DNA of 64,000 nucleotides from Pleurotus ostreatus/Saccharomyces cerevisiae fusant (lineage: Eukaryota; Opisthokonta): assembly GCA_024196135.1 (NCBI GenBank), contig JAMQCK010000012.1, forward strand, positions 1 to 64,000, in the 5' to 3' direction. How positions within the stretch are numbered: position 1 is the stretch's first letter; every line of letters starts with the position of its first letter. The position numbers and the translations under genes were made by a program. Positions 54,944 to 64,000 of this stretch are shown one piece after another. The notes under the pieces are model-generated. The model saw only the letters and a program-made list of their open reading frames with translations. It was not told where the DNA came from and ran no database searches.

Positions 54944-55750
54944 TCATGCACTCGTCTCATTCCCCTCGTATAGGCGCAAAGCATCAACCAGTCGTCCCCA
55001 TCGCCCGCCATTGAGCACCTTCAAGTCGTTCCAGACCGGCGTACTGGCTTTGATGATCCACTGGAACATGGACGCGATGGCCAAATCCGCCTCGACAGGC
55101 GTGTCCCCAAGCAGGAAGAGCTTGTCGTTCCCGCTCTCTTGGAGGATCCCTTCCAACCAGTCGAGTCCCTTCTTGACATCGACCCATCCCTTCTCCACCG
55201 CCGCCTTATCCCCCCATATCTCCTCCAACGTTTTCCCAAACATCTTCTCCCGCGTCTCACGGAAGTACACCTGCGTCCGCTCAGGCATGACGGCGTAGCA
55301 ACCCTCCAGCGCGATGGGGAAGCTGGGGAACACGACCTTGTTGATGAACTCTCCCACGAACGCGTGCTGAAGGCCGACAGTGCCGTGGGGGAAGAGCGTG
55401 CGACGGTCAGGGTACGTCTCGTCGAGGTAGCGGGCGATCTGGTGCGCGTCTGAGATGTATCGGTTGGTGAGGGAATCGAAGATTGTGGGAACGGTGTACT
55501 GAGGCCGTCCATCAGGCCATGTGCCCGAGGGAGGCGCACCCGCGGCGCTCAGCTCCCGTTCAACGTCGCACAGCTCGAGCCAGACTGTGGTGAACGGCAG
55601 GCCCTTGAGGTTGAGGGCGTATCTAATAGGTGCAACGTCAGCGTATGGCGCGAGTAGTCGGGAAAGAAGTGCATACCTAGTACGCCAGGTATTCAGGGAA
55701 TAAGGCCCGACTTTTGTCGCCATATCGTACAGAACTATTTGGTGCGCCAT
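54944..55750 (-). CDS. Glutathione S-transferase, Ure2p-like, copy 2
   Basis: Tandem paralogue of the gene at 53721-54515. It starts MAHQIVLYDMATKVGPYSLN. A 54-nt intron (GTATGC to TATTAG) lies at the same place as in copy 1. It has no stop and keeps frame, so an unspliced mRNA would still give a full protein with 18 extra residues. Motifs: YALNLKGLPFTTVWLELCDV, VPTIFDS, YISDAHQIARYLDETYPDR, RTQVYFRETREKMFG, LLGDTPVEADLAIAS. It differs most from copy 1 in the central part (FVGEFINKVVFPSFPIALEG), which may shift substrate choice. A TATA box lies 56 bp upstream of the ATG. Confidence 0.91.
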   Translation of the reverse strand: MAHQIVLYDMATKVGPYSLNTWRTRYALLSRLLAPYADVAPIRYALNLKGLPFTTVWLELCDVERELSAAGAPPSGTWPDGRPQYTVPTIFDSLTNRYISDAHQIARYLDETYPDRRTLFPHGTVGLQHAFVGEFINKVVFPSFPIALEGCYAVMPERTQVYFRETREKMFGKTLEEIWGDKAAVEKGWVDVKKGLDWLEGILQESGNDKLFLLGDTPVEADLAIASMFQWIIKASTPVWNDLKVLNGGRWGRLVDALRLYEGNETSA

Positions 55751-56829
55751 AGTAGGATGGGATATAGTCAGAGGAGAGGTTCAGATGTGCGGTCGAAAAA
55801 GACGCCTTATATACGCAGTTGAGATGAATGCTGGCAAGGCGGTGGGTAACGGCGAGTTGACAAAGTCAGCAGGTGACATGCGTCGGGGCCGCGGATGCTG
55901 AGTCAAGTGAGCGAGGCGACTACAGTTGGCGCCAGGCGCTTCAGGCGCCTTCGTGCACCTTCCAGCTTCTGCGGTGAGCTTGGAGTAGGTTCCGTGAGGG
56001 CTAGCGGTTTATGCGAAGTGAGCAAAGTTCATATCTACAATTGACGGACAGGAATTGTTGTGCCCTGAGCCGAACCAAGGTCCTTCTTTAGACGCTCGAC
56101 CGGTTGTCGTTCGGCAGGAGCTCTCATCCAAGCAGATACGGCGGGACAGGAACAGCATGGTGAAGAATGGCTTCCTCACCTTTCACCTCGATGTCACAAG
56201 CGCAGCCCAACGCATCCGATGTTGCTCCCCAGGACGTACAGAGCCTCCGCCGACTACGAAGAATGTATGCCTGCTAGCCGAGATTATGTTCCATGCGACT
56301 GACTTCCTCAATTGTTGCCAGAATTACATTGTTAGTGTCCTGGCCTTATAGCCAGATGATAGACGGAAGCAAGGAACAACGGCGTTTGCCGGGAGAACGG
56401 ACTCACTAGAGTCAACATTGTCATAGCACTGTCACAGCGCTCTCGCCACTGCGGCAATCTGCACCTTTGTTCTCAGCAGCTAAGTTGGCGTGCGGCAATA
56501 GCAAAAACGTTTAAATCGTGGAGATCAGTTGACACGAGCTTGAGTTCGCACTCAGGGGACTGCACACAGTGAAGGAGAGAGGAACAAACAATCACATTGG
56601 ACTGAGGACGTCGTGAGTCTGAGTAGCTAAATTACAAAGCGGTTCGAGGAGCCCATTACAAAGTAGACAAAGCGGGTATCGATACAGTGAGGTGAGAAAG
56701 CAGACAGAGGAGAAAGGGGATATCTTGGAGAAAATGAGAATACATCGAGACAAAACTTGTGAGGAGAAAACACACAACAACGATATCGAGAGATGAGATG
56801 CGAGAAGAAAGAAACAGGGAATAAATCAG
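55751..56829. other. Intergenic, no supported gene
   Basis: This is the 5' flank of GST copy 2 and the 3' flank of the AT-hook/C2H2 gene. A GGCGCC-rich cluster occurs near 55929-55950. The open frame at 56055-56351 has no support. Confidence 0.5.
55806..55813 (-). promoter_or_regulatory. TATA box of GST copy 2
   Basis: TATATAAG reads toward the gene, 56 bp upstream of the ATG at 55750. Confidence 0.6.
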
Positions 56830-58309
56830 TTAATCATCGAGATCTTCTTGGGTACCATTAGAAGTGAGCTCCCCCCGCGTGGGCACACCATGTTTCTCCG
56901 TCTTCCATGTCTTGCAGGTCTTCTCGTGACGCTCGCGCGCATCCGCCCGCGAGAGTACCTGGCCGCACGCCAAGCACCACCGGCGGTATTTTGGGTCCAT
57001 CACCGCGCGCAGCTCCTCGTTAGACTGGTCCGAGTGCTGGTTCACCAGGTGCCGGCGCACGTCCGCCTCCCGGCCCAATTCGCAGTGGCACCCGGGGACG
57101 GGGCACTGGTGCCGCCCTCTGCTGGTCTTGCGGAAGTGCTTTTGGGCGAGGAACCCCTGGAGCTCCTCGTCGGAGATGGTTATGGCTCCGTTGATGCGGG
57201 CCTTCTTGTTGGGTCGGGGGTCGTTGATGCGACCGGCCTTGGGAGGGCGGCCACGCACGGCGGGCGGGGCGCCGGGGCAGCGCTGGCGGCGGGGAGCTTG
57301 AGGCTTCTTAGAGCCGGATTGGAGAGCGGAGGAGGTGGTGCGGCGAGCGCCGGTGAAGTTGCGGCTGACAGCTGCGACGGCCTTGCGCGCCGCCTTGCGC
57401 AAGCCGCGCTTGCGGGCGGGAGGCTCGTACACATCGTCATCGTCGTCGCTCTCCTCCATCTTGTACTCGTCCTCGTCATCGCCCTCGTCGTCGGAGTCCT
57501 CGACATAGGACCGAGGACGCTTGACGGAGGGGACGGGGGAGGGCAGATACTTGGGAGCGTCGACGGGTGAAGGGGAGCGCTTCATCTGGAGTAGCGGTGA
57601 TGCTGAGGCTTTCTTGACGACGGTGGGAAGCTTGCGGATGACGCGAGAAAAGACAAGGGAGGACTTCCGCGACCGCGGCAGAGGCCCGGGAAGGGGAATA
57701 AGCAGAGGAGAGGGGAGCCTGTCCACCTCCTCCAGCTTGATGACAGGCGACTCGACCTTCGCAGGCTCCAAGGGAGCGTGCATGGCCGTCGGACTGACGG
57801 TGAGGGCAGGGGCATCGTCGACGGGGGCGGGGGACTCGGAGCTATACTTGACGAATGGAGATGGCCAGCGGGAGTTGGCTTCGTCGAAAGAGGTGAGGTC
57901 ACTGAGGAAAGACTGCTCGCTAGCGTCGGACATCTGTACGAGGGTCAGACGTTGCAAGACGTTGCATCCAGCTCTGGCACGCACCAAGGAGTCCGTATCA
58001 GCGGACGGGCTGGTAGGGAAGGGGAGATCGACCGCGTGCGGCGACAGACACGCGTGCTGGTCAACGCCATAGTGGAGAGGAGAAGCCCAAGAGCCCTCGG
58101 TCGCGGCGTGGGCGTCGTTGCAGACGAAGTTGAAGTTGGTGTGGTAGTCGAGAGCCTCGTGGTGGCCACTAGTGCACGGCGGCATCAACACGCGTACGTC
58201 TGCGAGAACGTGGGCCGGGTACTCACAAGTCCGGGCCGTCCACGGCCATCGCCTCAGGGTTCATGTACTCGTCGAAGATGTCGAACATGTTGGATGGAGC
58301 GGTGTACAT
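56830..58309 (-). CDS. AT-hook / C2H2 zinc-finger regulator
   Basis: Putative transcription factor of about 470 residues in two exons. Exon 1 encodes MYTAPSNMFDIFDEYMNPEA. A 58-nt intron (GTGAGT to CACTAG) joins GPDF to GHHEALDYHTNFNFV. The middle is disordered with acidic (DDEGDDEDEYKMEESDDDDD) and basic (ARKRGLRKAARKAVA) runs. An AT-hook-like element RGRPPK comes before the fingers. Finger 1 is C-x4-C-x12-H-x4-H (CPVPGC...RRHLVNQH). Finger 2 is of the C2HC form, C-x2-C-x12-H-x3-C (CLACG...RHEKTC). The fingers lie near the C-terminus, in the layout of a DNA-binding domain. Start at 58309 chosen for the longest coherent first exon; target genes unknown. Confidence 0.82.
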
Positions 58310-59815
58310 CGTGCTCAGCGGGTGCAGAGGAGGAGCGGGCTGGAAGATGGAAAAGTGGGGAGAGGTGAGGAAAGATGGGATTCATGGCGGCTGGCTTATA
58401 AGCGCAGGATCTCTTTTGTTTCCCTGGTTGGAAGAACTGAATGGCTTGATGGCGAGAAGCGCCGTGTTTGCAGCTGTTGGGGTGAGTGGGCGCCTCGGCA
58501 TCGTCGTGCCGTCTTCCTGCGATTGGGCCTTTTTGTGAGACCATACTCTCTCTCACGTACCTCTGGGAAATTATGGAGCTTCCGCAGAACACGAGTAAAA
58601 AATCAGACCAACGGTTGAAATCCCCTGTAGGCGCCTGGTGGGCGCCAAAGATATTCATCAGACGCAGGGCCTGTCGCCCACAGCATGGTAAGGCCAGGGC
58701 AGCACCGCCATGGACCAATGAACAACCAATGTACAGGCTTGGGCTTCAGAAGGTGAAGCCCAGGAATATCAAGAATAGGTCGCAATACAAGCGACTGGTC
58801 GCCATTGATAGGACAAGGACGTCCTAACTGGGTACGTCCCCTCCCACGTACCGTGGGTGCCGCGTGATAGCGTCCAGGCGACCATCGACGTGAAACGCGG
58901 CCGAACAGCACGCCTTATTGTGCGGCGGGAATCTTCTGTGGGCGCCTAGCGTCGGCGAGCCGGGAGGGACACGGGTATAGCGACAGACGACCGGCCCTGT
59001 CATCCCAATGTGGGCACAAAGGGAGCCTTTTCCGTCCGGTGACGGCGGCGGTTCTTCGCCCAGGGACGCGGTTCTGTGCTTCAAGAGACAAGCCGATGAC
59101 ATCTACAACAGGGGCTGTGATGTGCTGAGTAGACGAAGGCTCGGAAATTAAAGCCAACTCACCCCTCGCCCTTCACCGGTCACCTCCGGTCGGCGAAGCA
59201 GTATCTTCCGCCGCTCCTTATTGTCCGGCTTAATCAACGCGGCAATCTTCCGCTTTTGTCAGAAGCCCACTTGAAAGACAATAAGCGAGTGGACGTCCGC
59301 AGAACTGTGGGCGCCTCGTGTGGGAGGGAATATCAGGAGGGCCTGGCCCTCGGCAGTCGGATTTCATGCTCTAGAGACGATGAGTACACGTGAGCTGACC
59401 TTGATATCCCCATCCATACCTTCCTTTGTATCCTATCACGCGCTCGTTCGACTAGCTTCTCTGGACAGCGCTGCGAGCGGACGGCAGATATCCGCGCAGA
59501 ATCCACCCCGTTTCCATGTTCTTGCGAAGAGCTTCCAAAGGCACGGATGACTCGGGGACGTGCAGCAACAGAGCTCGCGGCGTACTCGAGAGTCGCTGAC
59601 GCATCGTACGGTCCCACGTTCTGCCGCGACGCTGGGCCTTGGCAAAGTGAAGACCGCCAGAGCTTCTATTCCCACATCACTGAAACGGCAGCGCCATGGG
59701 TCACGTCCACTCAAGCAAGAACTGCGTCGCTTCTTCCCTCGTCCTATACACACTGGATCACATCTGGAAGATGGTAGTTGAAACCGCATGTCACGAAGGT
59801 CGAAGCCACACGTAC
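58310..59815. other. Long intergenic region with repeated GTGGGCGCC
   Basis: This 1.5-kb stretch is the 5' flank of the zinc-finger gene and the 3' flank of the POF1 gene. It holds four same-strand copies of GTGGGCGCC (58486, 58638, 58938 and 59307). Open frames on both strands lack family resemblance or splice logic. Confidence 0.55.
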
Positions 59816-60646
59816 CTAAGCTTGCTTGTACAACCCGTTCTCACGAATATACTCTGCGATGGACCGAGGCACCAGCTCCAGCCACAATGAATCTTCCCTC
59901 GACACGGCCTTCCGCACCGCACTCGAGCTGATCATCGTCAGCCTCTCCGCGCTAACGCCCTCCTCCTCTCCTTCAAAGTCCCTCTTCTCAATCCCCTCCC
60001 GGAACTCCTCGAGCAGCGCCGGCATGTCTTCCGCGCCGTCGAATGCGGGATACGCAGCAGCATCGCGCCGCGCGACGACCAGGCGCGCGCCATCCTCGTC
60101 GAAGAAGTGGTGCAGCGCCGCGCGCATCGCCTCCGCGCTCCCATAGTACTTCGGTGCCAGGATGCGCTGCAGGGTGTCGTAGCCTACGAGGAAAGAGAGC
60201 TTCGGGGCTTCCGTTCCCATGTCCTGGGCACCTAGCCATCTTCGGAGGGCGCGCGCTTTTCCGACGAAAGTGGGCTCCATGGTCACGGCGACAGCGGCGC
60301 GAGGACCCAATTGTTGTGCCAATATGATCATCATCTGCAACCTCTGCGCGTATGACGCGTCGCGCGAGGGATCCGGCGGAGGCTTGTCGGCGTTCTGTAC
60401 AGCGAGCAGGAGCAGTAGGGGATCTCGAGCTTCGTCACCATCTACGGGACTGCGTGTGAGATCTGCGAGCGCAACGTGTGCGCGAGTTGGCGGATTGAAT
60501 GAAGAGTCCAGGATTGACAGATTCCTAAGCGGGCGAGAAGGCCAGTGCGTGGAAGGCGTCCATATCACTTCGATATCCCCTTTCGTATGCTGGAATTCTG
60601 CGAGACGCGCTTCCAGTACTTCCATTTCTATTGACTTGCTGGCCAT
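59816..60646 (-). CDS. POF1: Pof1-type nucleotidyltransferase (NMNAT-like)
   Basis: Nucleotidyltransferase of the nicotinamide-mononucleotide adenylyltransferase type, which makes NAD from NMN and ATP. Single exon of 276 residues, normal for the Pof1 (YCL047C) group. The first nucleotide-binding motif is LDSSFNPPTRAH (about residues 46-57). Mid-protein is LSFLVGYDTLQRILAPKYYG, with the conserved GYDTL element. The C-terminal motif is MISSSAVRKAV, the equivalent of ISSTxxR. The His of PTRAH and the Arg of SSAVRK are present, so catalysis is plausible. No signal or membrane segment. Exact activity (NMNAT or related) cannot be told from sequence alone. Confidence 0.88.
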   Translation of the reverse strand: MASKSIEMEVLEARLAEFQHTKGDIEVIWTPSTHWPSRPLRNLSILDSSFNPPTRAHVALADLTRSPVDGDEARDPLLLLLAVQNADKPPPDPSRDASYAQRLQMMIILAQQLGPRAAVAVTMEPTFVGKARALRRWLGAQDMGTEAPKLSFLVGYDTLQRILAPKYYGSAEAMRAALHHFFDEDGARLVVARRDAAAYPAFDGAEDMPALLEEFREGIEKRDFEGEEEGVSAERLTMISSSAVRKAVSREDSLWLELVPRSIAEYIRENGLYKQA

Positions 60647-61241
60647 GGCGGTGCGAGGTACAGCCTGAAGAAGAGTATGTTGATAGATTGCCGGGGCGAA
60701 AAGCCGGCGTAAGCCCTTGCTGTAAATTCGATCAAATCAGCGGAGGTCCGTCGAAGAGATCGCGAGGAATTTACGAGAGTCGCAGATTGAGATGGAAGTC
60801 GAAGATATATGCCCTTTCAAGGTACGGGCCCGCCGCAGCGCTGATGAGAGGAGAAGACAAGAAAGATGAATGCTGGAAGAGGAAATGAATATGCATGTTC
60901 GGTAGATGCCGAATGCAGGCACGTGCATTTGCAGCTGACGGCATTTGCCGTGCTTAACTCTCTTCCTTCCTCCATCTCTCATGTACGCGCGACTCTGCGT
61001 TCTATGCGACATAATATGCTTCTGTATCAAGTTCATTATACGTGGAGAGTACCTCCCTGCTCATAAACTGCGTCCGTTCTGAGGACCAGGATATTCTGAA
61101 CGAATCAGAGCAGAGCGACGTTTTGGCCATGTCTTGTCACGCTTCAGCATGCGCTGCGTCGGTGAAGGAGTTCCAGTCAAATTCAATCATCGTGTGCTAG
61201 GACTTCGACTCTATACAAGCAGCATTCTCCCGGCAGGTTGA
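60647..61241. other. Intergenic, no supported gene
   Basis: This is the 5' flank of the POF1 gene and the 3' flank of the RNase H-like gene. A CACGTG box occurs near 60920. I see no gene. Confidence 0.5.
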
Positions 61242-62257
61242 CTACGACTTCTGTTCGCCTTCGGCCACCCCAACCTTAACCATCCGCTTCCTGCTACCGT
61301 CCGGTGCGCTTGCCTCTGACGCTCCTTTCTCCCCGCTTGCCGGTGTCGCTTTCTCTCCACTCAACACACCCTTCGCCGCCGCCCTTGCCAACTTGTCCGC
61401 CTCCCTGTTCACGCTTTTCGGCACCTGCCAGAACCCAAACACCGCATTGTGCTCGACCTCCATCTCCTCGATCGTGCGCTCAAGCAGCTGGAAGAGATCG
61501 AGGTTCGCCGGCTTCATACCGAAGGAGGTTTTCCATCCATTGCGCTAGGTGGAAGTCCTCGTCAGTCAGGGTTTGGTACCCTCTCCTCTCTCCTCCCCAG
61601 AGCTCTTTCAACAAGCAAGAGACGCTCAACCCACCTTCCACTGCCCCATCCACTCCGTCATCCCCTTCACCACATACTCCGAGTCCGTAGCGATAATCCG
61701 CTCCTTCACCGCCGCCGCATCGTACCCCTCATAATCGTGCAGATCGCCGTCCATCGCGCGGCGCACGCCCATCAAGGTTGCGAGCAGCTCTGCGCGCTGG
61801 GGCGTGCGTTTTTGGCCGGGGTCCATCTCGTCGGTCACAAGCTGCGCGAACTGGTCGATGCCGGGGCCGATTTGGCCGAGGACGACGGAGATGCCTAGGT
61901 GGGGGTTCAGCTGGAGTTCGGGACGATTCTGTTTTGAAGTATAGATTCAACATGTTCAACGAACTCACCCGCCCTCCCCTCCACACACGCCCCACTCGTA
62001 AACACCAGCCGAAAATGATGACACGCTCGCCCTAACCCAATATGCGTGCAGCACCTTGCCGAATACTGCAAGCACTCCCCGCACACCTGCACCAGCTGCG
62101 CGGGGGTAAACTGCGACGTCAGCAGCTCGCAGAACACCATTTTGCGCTGGAAGGGGTACTCGTTGGTCGTGGGGTCGATGGCGATGTCAGGGTATTGGCA
62201 TTCGTGGCGGGACTCCGAGGTAGAGGCCGCGGATGAGGGCGTGACAGTGCCGGGCAT
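61242..62257 (-). CDS. RNase H-like protein, first catalytic Asp replaced
   Basis: A fungal RNase HI-fold protein of about 300 residues. A Cys-rich N-terminal part (KMVFCELLTS, QVCGECLQYSARCCTHIGLG) precedes the RNase H fold. The usual first motif T-D-G-A-C reads T-S-G-A-C here (LVFTSGACVEG), so the first metal-binding Asp is Ser. The later acidic residues are present: Glu in QRAELLATL, Asp in IIATDSEYVVKG, and Asp in VNREADKLAR. The C-terminus is a Lys/Glu/Ala-rich tail (GEKATPASGEKGASE). Three exons, with the first intron boundary uncertain. Without the first Asp the protein may bind RNA-DNA hybrids or be inactive. The start MPGTVTPSSAAS at 62257 is the first ATG. Confidence 0.85.
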
Positions 62258-62933
62258 GATGGTGAGGAGATGTGATGAGAAGTTGAAAGTTGAACTGAAG
62301 GTGAAGGGTGAAAGGGAAGAGTGAGCGAGAATTTACAAGTTCACTGAGTCATTTACAGATGATCTACGCTGACGTGCAGTGACGAAGACGCTACAGTCTA
62401 GACGCGTCGGCACGATGTCCGGCGTGCATGCATTTCTCCAATCAATTTCTTTCTGTTGCTCTCTCAAGCTCTCCTACCTGTACCATCGTTGGCCTTCGTC
62501 GATCGACCATACTTCGCCTTGTCCCATCCTTCCACGCGCGCGACGCGTGATGTCAACCAATCAGCCAGCGCGTCGCGTCGTGGCTTGTCAAAGCCCGCCC
62601 CGCGATCAATGGCATCGCGTAGCCTACTCTTACCTGCTAGAAGAATTCGGCAACGCCAAACCCTACACTCCGCTACCATACGTCGCCAACGGCAAGATGG
62701 ATCCCGATAGGACTCGGTAAACCGCGGGCTTCGGGATGGGCGATGCCGTGCTTCAGAATGCGAGTCGGGCGCGTCCATGTCTATTGAGAAGGTACGAAAG
62801 GAACTGCTATGCATCCACAATGTAAGATTCACTTTTGTATTCGTTGGAAGGCGTAAAAGTTAGGGTCACAGAAAGCAGGCGGATATCCAAATGAGCACTG
62901 AATATATTGCGCACGGCTATGCAAACTTCCAAC
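62258..62933. other. Intergenic, no supported gene
   Basis: This is the 5' flank of the RNase H-like gene, up to the tRNA. A 56-codon frame at 62551-62720 (MSTNQPARR...) is not called for lack of support. Confidence 0.45.
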
Positions 62934-63012
62934 GGCCGCCTGGCGTAATGGCAACGCGTCTGACTACGATTTGGTAATCAGGAGATTGCAGGTTCGACCC
63001 CTGCGGTGGTCA
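62934..63012 (+). tRNA. trnR(ACG): tRNA-Arg (ACG) with a 7-nt intron
   Basis: A full cloverleaf can be drawn. The acceptor stem pairs GGCCGCC (62934-62940) with GGTGGTC (63005-63011), discriminator A. D arm GCG/CGC, anticodon stem TCTGA/TCAGG, T arm GCAGG-TTCGACC-CCTGC. The anticodon loop region has 14 nt (CTACGATTTGGTAA) instead of 7. Removing TTTGGTA after position 37 leaves CTACGAA, with anticodon ACG. Internal promoters: A box from 62941, B box GGTTCGACC at 62991. A T-run 25 nt downstream serves as terminator. It lies about 170 bp upstream of FUR1 on the same strand. Confidence 0.88.
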
Positions 63013-63036
63013 CTTCGGTTGTGCCGAGGATCTCTC

Positions 63037-63041
63037 TTTTT
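63037..63041 (+). terminator. Pol III terminator of the tRNA
   Basis: A run of five T bases, the usual RNA polymerase III stop signal, 25 nt after the tRNA 3' end. Confidence 0.75.
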
Positions 63042-63113
63042 GCCTCCGCTGGACGGCTCTAGTTGATCGGAAGAAGTGCATTGGCGGATCACGATAAGGG
63101 ACAACACCCCTGA

Positions 63114-64000
<887 letters not shown>

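Noticed and set aside
58254..58718. A 154-codon minus-strand frame
   Set aside because: It overlaps the first exon of the zinc-finger gene on the same strand in another frame and has no family resemblance.
62551..62720. A possible 56-residue gene starting MSTNQPARR
   Set aside because: It is too short, has no domain or splice signals, and lies in the 5' flank of the RNase H-like gene.

Overview
This window is nuclear DNA from a filamentous basidiomycete, most likely an Agaricomycete and possibly a polypore-type mushroom. Genes are dense and split by many short GT-AG introns of roughly 47-80 nt. The DNA is GC-rich with codon choice favouring C and G in third position. A DUF6534 seven-helix protein, tandem Ure2p-like GSTs and several low-complexity proteins of a basidiomycete style are present. 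No CRISPR array, rRNA or recognisable transposon was found. I support about 27 protein genes and one tRNA gene.

Left part (1-24 kb). Mitochondrial malate dehydrogenase and cyclin C are divergently transcribed from a 193-bp promoter with two CCAAT boxes. They are followed by an F-box/zinc-finger protein, a protein very rich in Ser-Gln dipeptides, a long disordered protein, and a possible p31comet-like protein. Next come a secreted serine carboxypeptidase, the Yta7/ATAD2-type AAA-bromodomain chromatin ATPase, and the glutaminase subunit of vitamin B6 synthesis.

Middle part (24-43 kb). An ARO8-type aminotransferase is followed by three tandem copies of an unrecognised gene family (27.2-31.5 kb). 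These copies share intron positions and a tiny last coding exon, and they are the best candidate here for an undescribed family. Then come a two-RRM hnRNP-like protein, a four-helix membrane protein, a short-chain dehydrogenase, a small-zinc-module protein with a disordered tail, and a secreted epoxide-hydrolase-like enzyme.

Right part (43-64 kb). Two large, mostly disordered genes facing away from each other share an N-terminal module of about 90 residues, with an intron at the same place and phase. A single-pass membrane protein lies between them. Next are an intact DUF6534 protein with a 13-nt exon, two tandem GSTs, an AT-hook/C2H2 protein, a Pof1-type nucleotidyltransferase and an RNase H-like protein lacking its first catalytic Asp. 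The window closes with a tRNA-Arg(ACG) and the start of uracil phosphoribosyltransferase.

The genes do not form one pathway: this is a typical mixed fungal locus. Most exon joins were worked out by hand from GT-AG signals, reading frame and conserved protein motifs. They are proposals, not transcript evidence.
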